Assembly (NCBI GenBank): GCA_942491465.1
Contig: CALOBA010000044.1
Location: 1-64,000, forward strand
DNA from: CALOBA01 sp942491465
Lineage (GTDB): Bacteria > Pseudomonadota > Gammaproteobacteria > Chromatiales > Chromatiaceae
Direction: 5' to 3'
Length of the DNA stretch: 64,000 bases
The notes below the pieces were generated by a model that was not told the origin of the DNA, did not search any database, and saw nothing but the letters and a program-made list of their open reading frames with translations. Position numbers and translations under genes: made by a program. Shown piece by piece: positions 55,491 through 64,000 of this stretch (the stretch's first letter is position 1; each line of letters starts with the position of its first letter).

Positions 55491-57458
55491 GTGTATCCTC
55501 GATACTTCGGCCTCAGAGAGCCGAGCTTTGCCATCACGCCGGACCCGCAGTACCTCTATCTGAGCCGGCAGCACCGCGAGGCCCTGGCCCATCTCCTGTA
55601 CGGGGCCGGGCAGGGTGGCGGCTTCGTCCTGCTCACCGGCGAGGTCGGCACCGGCAAGACCACCGTGTGCCGGGCCTTTCTGGAGCAGATCCCCGAGGAT
55701 GTCGATGTCGCGCTGGTGCTGAACCCGGCGATGACCGCGGTGGAGCTGCTGCATGCGATCTGCGACGAATTCGGCGTCGAGGTCCCGGCCGGCGAGGCGT
55801 CGGCCAAGGTCCTGGTGGACCGGCTCAATGCCTACCTGCTCGATGCCCACGGTCGCGGGCGCCACCCGGTGCTGATCATCGATGAGGCGCAGAACCTCCG
55901 CCCGAAGGTGCTGGAGCAGATTCGGCTGTTGACCAATCTGGAGACGCCGAAGCAGAAGCTGTTGCAGATCTTCCTCATCGGTCAGCCGGAGCTGCGCGCG
56001 CTGCTCGCCAGCGCCGATCTGCGCCAGCTCAACCAGCGCGTGACCGCGCGCTTCCACCTCCATCCCCTCCGCGCCGCCGAGACCGCGGCCTACGTGGAGC
56101 ACCGCATCGCCGTCGCCGGCGTCGACCGGCCGCTGTTCACCCGCGCCGCGCTGCGCCGGGTGCATCGCTGCTCCGGCGGCGTGCCCCGGCTGGTCAACCT
56201 GATCTGCGACCGCGCCCTGCTTGGCGCCGCGGTCAGCCGCCAGCTCCAGGTCACGCCGGCCATCGTCCGGCGCGCCGCTCGCGAGGTGCGCGGCGATGGT
56301 CCGCCGATCGCCCCGCGCATCGGGCGGGCGTTGGCCGTTGCCATGGGCCTGGTGCTGGCGGTGGGGCTCGGCGTCTGGCTCGGGGTCTCCGGGCTCGCCA
56401 ACGACGGCCTGGCGTCGCTGCGGACGCTCGCCGAGATGCCGCCGGTGCACACAGACGCACCCGCCAGCGACGGGGTAGCTGCGCGCGCAGCGCTTTCCGA
56501 CGCCGCCGTGCCGACCATCAGTGTCGCAATGGTCACCGACGCGCCGTCGATCACCTCCGTCGATAGCGAATCCGCACGCGACGACGACGGCGCCCATCAG
56601 GCCAGCCCCGTCGCATCCCCGGCAGCCGCCGATGCCGAGCCCCGGGCGACACCGGACACCGCCTCCGCTGCGACCGACACGCCGGCCGAGGGGCCCTTGC
56701 CGCAAACGACGACCGAGACGCCCCAAGACGAAACGACGGTGCCCACCGAGCCCCCCGGCCAGATCGCCGACCCCGAGCCCCCGACCCAGCCGCCAACGCC
56801 GCGTCTATCCGCGCCCGGAGACCCTGCCGACCTGCCCGAGATGGCCGATGCGGAGCTGTCCAGCGCCCTGCGCAGCGAGCCGGACACCATCGCCGCCCTG
56901 GTCGCCGCCTGGGGGATGTCGCCACCGGCGGGCGCCAACGTCAGCTGCCAATCGATCCGCGGACTCGGCCTCGAATGCGCGCGCGACAAGGGCCGCTGGA
57001 GCGACCTGCGCCTGTTCGACCGCCCGGTGGCCCTGCGTCTGACGCCGGCCGGCGGTGGCGAGAACGGCCAGTTGGTGATCACCGCCCTCGACGAGGAGTT
57101 TGCCACCGTGGACACCGGTGACGGCCTGGCCCGCGCCCCCATTGCCGTGCTGGACGAGCGCTGGTCCGGCAACTATCTGCTGCTCTGGCGTCCGCCCCGC
57201 CCCGATGTGCGTCTGATCTCCCGCAGTACGCGGGGCGAGGTGGTGCAATGGCTGCGCGCGCAGCTTGCACCGCTGCCGGCCGCCGAGCTGGCCGATACCG
57301 AATCGCCCATCTACGACGGCGCACTGGTCCGCGCCGTCCAGCGCTTCCAGCGCGGCCAAGGGCTCAGTCCCGACGGCATTGCCGGGCCGCGCACGCTGAT
57401 CCTGCTCAACAACCTGAGGGGCGAGGCCACACCGAGCCATGGCCGCCCATCGCCCTAG
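55491..57458 (+). CDS. gspA: GspA/ExeA-like type II secretion ATPase
   Basis: 655 residues from GTG at 55491. The AAA ATPase has Walker A GEVGTGKTT (50-58) and IIDEAQNL as Walker B. A membrane segment (ALAVAMGLVLAVGLGVWLGVSG) and a long Pro/Thr-rich periplasmic stretch follow. The C-terminus (YDGALVRAVQRFQRGQGLSP) is a peptidoglycan-binding domain. ExeA with ExeB helps place the secretin through the cell wall. Its stop codon TAG is inside the first bases of palindromic element copy 5. Confidence 0.9.
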   Translation: MYPRYFGLREPSFAITPDPQYLYLSRQHREALAHLLYGAGQGGGFVLLTGEVGTGKTTVCRAFLEQIPEDVDVALVLNPAMTAVELLHAICDEFGVEVPAGEASAKVLVDRLNAYLLDAHGRGRHPVLIIDEAQNLRPKVLEQIRLLTNLETPKQKLLQIFLIGQPELRALLASADLRQLNQRVTARFHLHPLRAAETAAYVEHRIAVAGVDRPLFTRAALRRVHRCSGGVPRLVNLICDRALLGAAVSRQLQVTPAIVRRAAREVRGDGPPIAPRIGRALAVAMGLVLAVGLGVWLGVSGLANDGLASLRTLAEMPPVHTDAPASDGVAARAALSDAAVPTISVAMVTDAPSITSVDSESARDDDGAHQASPVASPAAADAEPRATPDTASAATDTPAEGPLPQTTTETPQDETTVPTEPPGQIADPEPPTQPPTPRLSAPGDPADLPEMADAELSSALRSEPDTIAALVAAWGMSPPAGANVSCQSIRGLGLECARDKGRWSDLRLFDRPVALRLTPAGGGENGQLVITALDEEFATVDTGDGLARAPIAVLDERWSGNYLLLWRPPRPDVRLISRSTRGEVVQWLRAQLAPLPAAELADTESPIYDGALVRAVQRFQRGQGLSPDGIAGPRTLILLNNLRGEATPSHGRPSP

Positions 57459-57560
57459 TCAAGGTCCAGAAACAAGTGGTGCAGACGCAACGACGAAACG
57501 GCCAATCCAAAGGCTCAGCGAGCGGGCGTCTGCACCACTTGTTTTTGAATCGATCCTAGG
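57455..57560 (+). repeat. Palindromic element copy 5 (~105 bp) between gspA and gspB
   Basis: Starts CTAGTCAAGGTCCAGAAACA and ends TTGTTTTTGAATCGATCCTAG. It overlaps the gspA stop codon and lies 52 bases before gspB, inside what is probably one operon. Confidence 0.85.
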
Positions 57561-57611
57561 CGACCTGAGCGCCAGCCCGATGCCGATCGCCGCCCCCCGA
57601 GCACGACGCCT

Positions 57612-58676
57612 ATGTCCTACATCCTCGAAGCCTTGAAGCGCTCGCAGCAGGAGCGGGAGCTGGGTCAGGTCCCGCGGCTGGAGCGCGGCCTGTTCGACGT
57701 CGAGCCGCTGCCGCAGCCGACGGGCGTTCCCGCCTACGCCTGGATCATCGGCGTGATCCTGCTCGCCGCCCTGATCGTCGGCGCGGTCTTTTTCGCGCCT
57801 TGGCGCACGCCGAGCGCTTCGCCGCCGCAGGCGGCGGTCGTGGCGACGGCACCGGGCCAGCCGCGCCTCGCCGCCGCGGAACCAACGCCCACCACGACAT
57901 CTGCGAGCACGCTGCCGGCAACCGCTTCCGCGGCCCCATCCGACCAGGCCGATGGCCGGGATGCGCCGCTGCGGAGCACGGCTCCGCCGGTCTCGCCACC
58001 CACCCCGACCGCTGACACGCCGATGCCGGTCCGCGCACCCGAGCGCGCTCCACCAAGCGTCACCGATCCTGAGCCAACCGGCGCCGCGCCGCTGCGCAGC
58101 GCCGAGGACCCCGGCATCGTATCCGCGCCACCGCCCGCCCGCGCGCCCGAGGTCCTGGTGGTCCCGGCACCACCGCGACCCGGCGAGCAACTGCCGCGGG
58201 GTGCCGACGAGCTGCGCCGCGCCGTGCTCGGCCCCGGGGCCTCGCCATCGGTCAGCTACCCGCAACCCCAGGGCGCACCGCCGGCGGATGAGCCGGTCCC
58301 GATCCCCGATGACCTGCTCGCCGACATCGAGCTGTTCAAGCGCTCCGTCAGCGGTGGCGACCGCTCGGACAGCGCGCGGGACGCGGCCAAGCGCTCCACG
58401 CCCACAACCGACCGATCGGCGCAAGCGCCGGCCGAGCGCAATTCGGCCCGCGACAGCCGGGTGGCGCCGGCCAGCGCCGCACTGCGGGCCAAGCTGCCAC
58501 CCACCGCCATCAGCGTTCACGTCTACGACAAGAAGCCGCGTCGCCGCTTCGTCTACATCGCCGGGCGCAAGCTCGCCCAGGGCGATACCGGCCGCGACGG
58601 CCTCAAGGTCGAGCAGATCCTGCCCGACGGCGCCGTGCTCAGCTGGCGCGGCGAGCGCTTCTTCGAGCCGCGCTGA
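57612..58676 (+). CDS. gspB: GspB-like secretion assembly protein
   Basis: 354 residues. The opening MSYILEALKRSQQERELGQV is the hallmark of GspB proteins. One membrane helix (AWIIGVILLAALIVGAVFF) follows, then a long low-complexity Ala/Pro region. The C-terminal domain reads HVYDKKPRRRFVYIAGRKL then QILPDGAVLSWRGERFF, as in T2SS_GspB. It works with the upstream GspA. Confidence 0.9.
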   Translation: MSYILEALKRSQQERELGQVPRLERGLFDVEPLPQPTGVPAYAWIIGVILLAALIVGAVFFAPWRTPSASPPQAAVVATAPGQPRLAAAEPTPTTTSASTLPATASAAPSDQADGRDAPLRSTAPPVSPPTPTADTPMPVRAPERAPPSVTDPEPTGAAPLRSAEDPGIVSAPPPARAPEVLVVPAPPRPGEQLPRGADELRRAVLGPGASPSVSYPQPQGAPPADEPVPIPDDLLADIELFKRSVSGGDRSDSARDAAKRSTPTTDRSAQAPAERNSARDSRVAPASAALRAKLPPTAISVHVYDKKPRRRFVYIAGRKLAQGDTGRDGLKVEQILPDGAVLSWRGERFFEPR

Positions 58677-58773
58677 ACCCGCGGAGCCCCGCCTTGTCGC
58701 ATCAGCCGCAGCTGTACGGCGGGGCCAACCATTGCTCTAGAATGGCGACCCCGTTCGCCATCGCAGGTGCCCG

Positions 58774-60123
58774 ATGAGCCCATACACAACAATCGCCGCC
58801 GGTCTGCTGTTCCCGCTGCACGAACGCCTGAAGGGCCACGACAGCACGCGGCGGCGCCGCGAGCTGGAGCGGACGCAATGGTGGCCGCCGGAGCGCCTTG
58901 AGCAGCTGCGCATCGAGCGGCTGCGGGCCTTTCTGACCCGCATCGACGGCCAGGTGCCCTACTACCGCAGGCTGTTCGCCGAGCAGGGCTTTGAGCCGGC
59001 GCGGGTTGAATCGCTGGATGCGCTCGCAGCCCTGCCGTTCCTGACCAAGGCGCTGATCCGCGAGCACATCGAGGCGCTGAAGGCCGATGGCGCCTCGGGC
59101 CTGGCCCGCTTCAACACCGGCGGCTCCAGCGGCGAGCCGCTGATCTTTTATCTGGACAACGAGCGCGTCTCCCACGACGTGGCCGCCAAGTGGCGGGCGA
59201 CGCGCTGGTGGGGGGTCGATATCGGCGACCCGGAGATCGTGCTCTGGGGCTCGCCCATCGAGCTGGGCAGCCAGGACCGACTGCGGGCGCTGCGCGACCG
59301 GCTGCTGCGCACACGCCTGCTGCCGGCGTTCGAGATGTCGGCGGCGAAGGTGCGCGGCTTCCTGGAGGAGATCCGCCGACGGCGGCCGCGGATGCTGTTC
59401 GGCTACCCGTCGGCCTTCGCGCTGCTCGCCCGCCATGCCCGCGAGCAGGGCCTGGCCATGGACCGGCTCGGCATCCGCGTCGCCTTCGTGACCTCCGAGC
59501 GGCTCTACGACGAGCAGCGCACGCTGATCGAAGCGGTCTTCGGCTGTCCGGTGGCCAACGGCTACGGCGGGCGCGACGCCGGCTTCATCGCCCACCAGTG
59601 CCCGGCCGGCGGCATGCACATCAGCGCCGAGGACATCATCGTCGAGATCTGCGCCCCCGACGGGCGCGTGCTGCCCCCCGGCGAGGCCGGCGAGGTGGTG
59701 GTCACCCACCTGGCCACCAGCGCCTTTCCGTTCGTACGCTACCGCACCGGCGACATCGCCGTGCTCGACCATCGCGTCTGCGCCTGCGGCCGGGGCCTGC
59801 CACTGCTGCGCGAGATCCAGGGCCGCGCGACGGACTTCATCGTCGCCCGCGACGGCACCGTCATGCATGGGCTGGCGCTGATCTATGTGCTGCGCGACCT
59901 GCCGGGCATCGATGCGTTCAAGATCATCCAGGAGGACCTGGAGACGATCCGGGTCCAGGTGGTCGCCGGCCCGGCCTTCGACCAGGCCGCCGAGGCCGAG
60001 GTCCAGGCCCAGTTCCGCGGCCGGCTTGGCGATGATGTCCGGGTGCGGGTCGAGCGCGTTGCCGAGATCCCGCCGGAGCGCTCGGGCAAGTATCGCTACG
60101 TGGTCAGCAAGGTGGCGGGGTAA
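58774..60123 (+). CDS. PaaK/CapK-type AMP-dependent ligase
   Basis: 449 residues. The ATP-binding loop is NTGGSSGEPLIFYL. The adenylate-forming core has NGYGGRDAGFIAHQC, ISAEDIIVEI and FVRYRTGDIAVLDHRVCACG. The C-terminal subdomain (GRATDFIVARDGTVMHGLAL) matches phenylacetate-CoA-ligase relatives encoded in capsule/EPS loci (CapK). No acyl substrate can be named. Its context (GT2, CapA, GspA/B) supports a surface-polymer role. Confidence 0.82.
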   Translation: MSPYTTIAAGLLFPLHERLKGHDSTRRRRELERTQWWPPERLEQLRIERLRAFLTRIDGQVPYYRRLFAEQGFEPARVESLDALAALPFLTKALIREHIEALKADGASGLARFNTGGSSGEPLIFYLDNERVSHDVAAKWRATRWWGVDIGDPEIVLWGSPIELGSQDRLRALRDRLLRTRLLPAFEMSAAKVRGFLEEIRRRRPRMLFGYPSAFALLARHAREQGLAMDRLGIRVAFVTSERLYDEQRTLIEAVFGCPVANGYGGRDAGFIAHQCPAGGMHISAEDIIVEICAPDGRVLPPGEAGEVVVTHLATSAFPFVRYRTGDIAVLDHRVCACGRGLPLLREIQGRATDFIVARDGTVMHGLALIYVLRDLPGIDAFKIIQEDLETIRVQVVAGPAFDQAAEAEVQAQFRGRLGDDVRVRVERVAEIPPERSGKYRYVVSKVAG

Positions 60124-60338
60124 GGCTGTGGGTTGAAAGCGGCATCGCTCCTGCAACGGCCGGTTTGACGCAACCAGGCGGCATTGCAACGGGGCGCATA
60201 TTCACACCCATTCTGAAGGTGCATGGGCTATGCTTACCCGGATGCGGTGCGGGGTTGGGCGGCAGGTCCGCTGCCCCGTTCTTCAAACGCTCGGCGCCCT
60301 GCGCCGAGTCGATCACCCCCTAGTGGAGGAGTTCCCCA

Positions 60339-60863
60339 ATGAAGCAATGGGCGGTTACAGCCCTCGCAGTGTCGCTCGGTCTCGCCGCGCCGCTGCTTAA
60401 GGCCGATGTCGACGCGCCGACCACCGACGCGGTCAAGCATCTGTGGCAGACGCAGCACAAGGCCCTGGATGCCCACGACCTCGACGGCGTGCTCGCCACC
60501 TACAGCGATGCTGCCGACATCATGCTCATGGGCACCGGCCCCGGCGAGCATTGGGTGGGCAAAGAGGAGGTCGCCGACGCCTACGGCCACTTCATGCAGG
60601 GCTTCGACGCCCAGACCATGCAGGTCGAATGCGGCGACGGCGCCGCCAGCATGAGCGGCGATGTGCTCTGGCTCACCGGCGTGTGCCAGTTCTCCGACAG
60701 CCTGGGTGATGCGCCGCGCAACTTCGTGGTGAATGTGTCCGCCGTGGTCGTCCAGCAAGGGGACGACTGGCGCTTCCACACCATGCACTTCTCCCACCTG
60801 ACCGGCGACGGCGCTGCCGAAGCCGCGGCCCCCACCACCGCGCAGGAGTCCGCCGATGACTAA
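60339..60863 (+). CDS. Exported NTF2/SnoaL-like protein of a RiPP cluster
   Basis: 174 residues with a signal peptide (WAVTALAVSLGLAAPLLKA). The domain reads LWQTQHKALDAHDLDGVLAT through ADIMLMGTGPGEHWVGKEEV, the NTF2-like cone fold. A role in binding or enzyme activity is unknown. Its last bases overlap the precursor start by 8 bases (ATG at 60856), so it and the precursor are translationally coupled. Confidence 0.7.
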   Translation: MKQWAVTALAVSLGLAAPLLKADVDAPTTDAVKHLWQTQHKALDAHDLDGVLATYSDAADIMLMGTGPGEHWVGKEEVADAYGHFMQGFDAQTMQVECGDGAASMSGDVLWLTGVCQFSDSLGDAPRNFVVNVSAVVVQQGDDWRFHTMHFSHLTGDGAAEAAAPTTAQESADD

Positions 60864-61182
60864 GCCCGACCAGCGACACGAAGCGCGCCCCGAGGGCGCA
60901 ACCGAACAGGCGTCGCAGCCGCGCGACGTCGACGGCAACGGCCCGCGCAGCGATGAGCGCCGACGCTTCCTGATCGGCCTCGGCCACTGGTCCAAGGCGG
61001 TCGTACTCGGTGCCGTCGGCGGCGCCGCCTTGCTCGCCGACCGCCCGGCGCAGGCCGGTGCCTCCTGGATCAACCGCCGCGGCGGGGTCCGCGGGGGCGG
61101 CTGGGTCAACCGCAACGGCGGCGGTAGCTGGGTCAACCGCCGCGGCGGCGGCGTGGGCGGTAGCTGGGTGAACCGGCGCTGA
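60856..61182 (+). CDS. Tat-signal RiPP precursor with four W-x-N motifs
   Basis: 108 residues. The first 35 are hydrophilic. A twin-arginine motif DERRRFLIG (33-41) leads a hydrophobic stretch ending ADRPAQA at ~67. The mature end is a Gly/Arg/Asn-rich repeat: SWINRR (W71), GWVNRN (W83), SWVNRR (W92), SWVNRR (W104). W-x-N triplets are substrates for cyclophane-forming radical SAM enzymes of the triceptide/Grr/Xye kind. The next two genes supply such an enzyme and a partner. Cyclisation of each W to N is inference. Confidence 0.75.
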   Translation: MTKPDQRHEARPEGATEQASQPRDVDGNGPRSDERRRFLIGLGHWSKAVVLGAVGGAALLADRPAQAGASWINRRGGVRGGGWVNRNGGGSWVNRRGGGVGGSWVNRR

Positions 61183-62060
61183 GCACGCACAACGGCGACC
61201 GGGGACCGGCGAGCCCGTCGGCACCGCCGGTCGCGGACCTCGCCTTTCAGGTCCCGGTGGCGCAGATCGGCCGCTACCGCGGACACCCGCTGATCGTCCG
61301 TGCCGATGCGCCCGACGCGCTGAGCGCCGGCATCGGCCCGGACCAGATCGACGACATCGCCTACGTCCAGCTGCCGGTGACGGCCGCCGGCGCGGACGCC
61401 CTGATCCCCTGGGCCGAGGGCTTGCCCATCGAGCTGCGCCTCGCCGACCCCGCCCGCGACTTCGCCCACCTCTACCACTACGCCCGGCTGCTCGACGGCC
61501 ACCCGGTTCGGGTCGCCGTACCCGTGGGCGATGGCATGGAGTCCGCGGTGCGCTTGGCCGTCTCGTTGGACCTGGCCGTCCGCCTGGAGCCCTGCCAGCC
61601 GCCGCCGGCGATGATCGAGCCGCTGTCCCGGCTGTTGGACGACTACCTGCATCGACCCACCATCGGCCAGCCCGTCGACTGGTTTCAAAGCCTTCTGATC
61701 GGGCGCTGTCACGACGAGCCGGTCGACCTGTGGGCGATCGTCGAAGAAGACCCCGCTCAGTGCCGCTGGGTGGACGACACCGGCCGGGCGCACCTGCCCG
61801 GACGTCTGCGGCACGCGATGCCCTCCGCCGAGGACCCGTCCGCGTTCGTCGCGCAGTGGGCAGATAGGCTCATCGCCAGCGGCGCCGAGTGCGCCCACTG
61901 TCCGTTCTTCGACGCCTGCCGAGGCCACTTCAAATGGCCCCGGGTCGACTACGACTGCGGCGGCATTCGCACGCTGCTAGAGACCCTCTACACCGCCGCC
62001 GATGCCCTGCGAGATGATTTAGCCAAAGCGGATACGGCGGCTTTAGCGGAGCAGCCCTGA
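61179..62060 (+). CDS. Partner protein of the radical SAM RiPP cluster, Cys-rich C-terminus
   Basis: Coding composition reaches back past the GTG at 61257 (FQVPVAQIGRYRGHPLIVRA). A CTG at 61179 overlapping the precursor TGA is the most upstream possible start; the GTG gives 267 residues. The C-terminus has AECAHCPFFDACRGHFKW and DYDCGG, which resemble the cysteine pattern of a SPASM-type auxiliary cluster without a radical SAM core. The N-terminal two thirds resemble no family I know. It may hold the precursor or a Fe-S cluster for the maturase. Confidence 0.6.
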   Translation: MSTHNGDRGPASPSAPPVADLAFQVPVAQIGRYRGHPLIVRADAPDALSAGIGPDQIDDIAYVQLPVTAAGADALIPWAEGLPIELRLADPARDFAHLYHYARLLDGHPVRVAVPVGDGMESAVRLAVSLDLAVRLEPCQPPPAMIEPLSRLLDDYLHRPTIGQPVDWFQSLLIGRCHDEPVDLWAIVEEDPAQCRWVDDTGRAHLPGRLRHAMPSAEDPSAFVAQWADRLIASGAECAHCPFFDACRGHFKWPRVDYDCGGIRTLLETLYTAADALRDDLAKADTAALAEQP

Positions 62061-62068
62061 ATCCGAGC

Positions 62069-63226
62069 ATGGCCCTGGAAAGTAACGCCGAGTCCAGCAC
62101 GAGGGGGCGCTCGCTGTCCGTGGTGCTGCTGGCCACCACCGCCTGCAACGCCGCCTGCGACTACTGCTTCGAGGACCGCGGCGGCGACCGGCTCGACCTG
62201 GAGCGGCTGCGACGCATCATCGACGCCGTGCTCGCGCACATGGACGCGGAGCGCATCGCCCATCTGACCCTGCACTGGCAGGGGGGCGAGGCCCTGCTGC
62301 TGCCGCCGCGCTGGTATGCCCAGGCGCAACGGTTGATCGACGCCGCCGCCGCGGCCCACGGCAAACAGGTCGAGCACGGCCTGCAGACCAATCTGCTCGG
62401 CTACGGCCCGGACTGGGACGACGTCATCGCCGAGATGTTCGGCAACAGCATCAGCACCTCGGTCGACTACCCGAACCGCTACCGCCGCCTGCCCGGCGGC
62501 ACGCCGGCCGACTACGATCGCCTGTTCCGGCGCAAGCTCGACCTGGCCCGGGCCGCCGGCATCGACGTCAAGGCCATCTCGGTGCTGAGTGGAGCGACGC
62601 TCGCGGTCGGTGCCGCGGCCTTCTACGCGCACATGGTGGACGACCTCGGCATCACCGACTTCCAGATCAACACGCCATTTCCCGGCGGCGAGTCAAACAC
62701 GGCCAAAGCCGAGCTGGACCTGGACCTGGACGCCCTGACCCGCTTCCACTGCGACCTGGCCGATCTCTGGCTGGAGCGCGCCGACCCGCGGGTGCGCATC
62801 GGCCCGTTCGATGCACTCCTCGACATCTTCCGCCAACGCGACGGCCAGCTACCCTGCATCTTCGCGCGCAACTGCACCGACCTGCTGATCGCCATCGACC
62901 CCGCCGGCAATGTCGCCCAGTGCGACTGCTGGGTCACCAGCTACCCCGAGCAGCACTTCGGCAACCTGTTGGCGTCGCCGTCGCTGACCGAGCTGCTGCG
63001 CGAGAGCACCGCCCGGCGCGGCTTTATCGACCGTCCGGTGCGGCTGATGGCCGGCGACTGCATCGACTGCGACTATCTCGCCCTCTGCCACGGCGGCTGC
63101 CCGGTGCGCACCTATGCCGCCCGCGGCCGGCTGGCCGAGAAAGATCCCTACTGCGCGCTCTATCGCGGCCTTTTCGCCCACATGGAGGATCGGGCGCGTC
63201 GGCAATCGTCATCCCCGCCCCCCTGA
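62069..63226 (+). CDS. Radical SAM/SPASM peptide maturase
   Basis: 385 residues from ATG at 62090 or 62069. The radical SAM cluster motif is ACNAACDYC (C26, C30, C33). LHWQGGEALLL is the GGE loop. The C-terminal SPASM domain has IFARNCTDLLIAIDPAGNVA, CDCWVTSYPEQHFGN, and GDCIDCDYLALCHGGCPVR for two auxiliary clusters. It most resembles maturases of three-residue cyclophane RiPPs. It follows the partner gene by 8 bases. Product and site selectivity are inferred from the precursor. Confidence 0.88.
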   Translation: MALESNAESSTRGRSLSVVLLATTACNAACDYCFEDRGGDRLDLERLRRIIDAVLAHMDAERIAHLTLHWQGGEALLLPPRWYAQAQRLIDAAAAAHGKQVEHGLQTNLLGYGPDWDDVIAEMFGNSISTSVDYPNRYRRLPGGTPADYDRLFRRKLDLARAAGIDVKAISVLSGATLAVGAAAFYAHMVDDLGITDFQINTPFPGGESNTAKAELDLDLDALTRFHCDLADLWLERADPRVRIGPFDALLDIFRQRDGQLPCIFARNCTDLLIAIDPAGNVAQCDCWVTSYPEQHFGNLLASPSLTELLRESTARRGFIDRPVRLMAGDCIDCDYLALCHGGCPVRTYAARGRLAEKDPYCALYRGLFAHMEDRARRQSSSPPP

Positions 63227-63276
63227 GCACGGCTTATACTTCGCGCCCATCCCGACCGCCATCCGGACCCCAGCGC

Positions 63277-64000
63277 TTGACTACCACCACCGACACGCCC
63301 GCCCCCCTCACCCGCGCCCAGGCGATCAGCCGCGCGACCCTGATCGGCGCGGCCTGGAACGTCCTGCTCTGCATCATCAAGATCGTCATCGGCTGGCTCG
63401 GCCAGTCCCAGGCCCTGGTGGCCGACGGCATACATTCCCTCTCCGACCTGCTCTCCGACGTCCTGGTCTGGTTTGCCGGACGCAAGGGCAGCGAGGCGCC
63501 GGACGAGCGCCACCCCTACGGCCACGGCCGCTTCGAGACCATGGCCACCCTCGGCCTCGGCCTGCTGCTGCTCATCGTCGCCATCGGCATCGGCTGGGAT
63601 GCGGCGGCGCGGCTGTTCGAGCCCGAGGCCCTGCTCACGCCGACGTCGATCACGCTGGTCGCGGCGGTGCTGTCCATCGGCATCAAGGAGTGGCTGTACT
63701 GGTACACGCTGGGCTACGCCAAGCGGGTGCGCTCGGATCTGCTGCGGGCCAACGCCTGGCACCACCGCTCCGATGCCATCTCGTCCATCGTGGTCCTGAT
63801 CGGCATCGCCGGCACCATGGCCGGGCTGCCCTACCTGGACGCCATCGCCGCCTTCGTGGTCGCGCTGATGATCGCCGGCATCGCCCGCGAGCTGGGCTGG
63901 GAGGCCGTCCGCGAGCTGGTGGATACCGCCCTCGACGCCAAGCGCCTCACGACCATCCGCCAGACCATCCAGCACGTCGCCGGCGTGCGCAACCTGCACA
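63277..64000 (+). CDS. Cation diffusion facilitator transporter, partial
   Basis: Reads from a TTG at 63277 (no in-frame ATG) to the window end, 241 codons. Membrane helices include LIGAAWNVLLCIIKIVIGWL, then LADGIHSLSDLLSDVLVW. The metal-binding patterns are HSLSD and HHRSD. It exports divalent metal ions such as Zn, Fe or Cd in exchange for protons. The C-terminal cytoplasmic domain (VRELVDTALD) is cut off by the edge. Confidence 0.9.
   Translation, partial: MTTTTDTPAPLTRAQAISRATLIGAAWNVLLCIIKIVIGWLGQSQALVADGIHSLSDLLSDVLVWFAGRKGSEAPDERHPYGHGRFETMATLGLGLLLLIVAIGIGWDAAARLFEPEALLTPTSITLVAAVLSIGIKEWLYWYTLGYAKRVRSDLLRANAWHHRSDAISSIVVLIGIAGTMAGLPYLDAIAAFVVALMIAGIARELGWEAVRELVDTALDAKRLTTIRQTIQHVAGVRNLH

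Noticed and set aside
1..64000. tRNA, rRNA or integrase-flanked genomic island
   Set aside because: No cloverleaf-like sequence with CCA end, rRNA motif or integrase/transposase gene was recognised by eye.

Overview
The window is high-GC DNA from a Gammaproteobacterium. A purple sulfur bacterium (Chromatiales) is my best guess. It rests on a lone dissimilatory-type ATP sulfurylase (sat), an orphan HupK-like hydrogenase-maturation protein, many signalling and envelope genes and the general gene style. This is inference; no ribosomal or photosynthesis gene is present to confirm it.

Layout. 1-1500: left-edge protease gene with an effector-associated domain, frameshifted, then decayed gene remnants and an AT-rich patch with DnaA-box-like sites. 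1500-15200: housekeeping and envelope genes (Mrp/ApbC, a VWA membrane protein, lytic transglycosylase, bacterioferritin-like protein, YceI-like protein, DUF302 protein, Spy-like protein), a sensor kinase with its response regulator, and a phosphohexomutase. 15200-27990: a large PAS/GAF/GGDEF/EAL protein, MoxR ATPase, ATP-grasp-like protein, HupK-like protein, PriA, HNH endonuclease, fructosamine-kinase family protein, SixA and a lipoprotein. 28000-36200: SPOR protein, SDR, MlaE-type permease with a STAS domain, orphan T6SS FHA protein TagH, SSB, RmlD, GltX. 36400-46355: two cell-wall enzymes, a glycosyltransferase, DUF1631 protein, Sat, MaoC, GlnS.

46355-50920 is a lower-GC island carrying a lasso-peptide-like RiPP cluster: PqqD-like RRE protein, HPr-kinase-like protein, a very short precursor (YxxPxL leader, Gly1/Asp8 core) and a lasso-cyclase-type asparagine synthetase. 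No B2 leader peptidase is visible, and a hexanucleotide tandem repeat lies just upstream of the precursor. A secreted protein with a PEP-CTERM-like tail borders it. 51300-55300 holds a second asparagine-synthetase-like gene, a GT2 glycosyltransferase and a CapA-like gene (probably exopolysaccharide); the first and third are disrupted. 55490-60123: GspA, GspB and a CapK/PaaK-like adenylating enzyme.

60339-63226 is a second RiPP system: an exported NTF2-like protein, a Tat-signal precursor ending in four W-x-N motifs in Gly-rich repeats, a Cys-rich partner protein and a radical SAM/SPASM maturase. It resembles cyclophane (triceptide/Grr-like) systems. A CDF cation transporter runs off the right edge.

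Two families of small palindromic mobile repeats punctuate the intergenic spaces: five copies of a roughly 105-bp element, and a TIR element next to sat. Several genes (left-edge protease, glnS, the second asparagine synthetase, capA, perhaps the 5.4-6.7 kb gene) carry small indels. At least the G-run stretch near 51.5-51.7 kb looks like poor draft sequence rather than biology.
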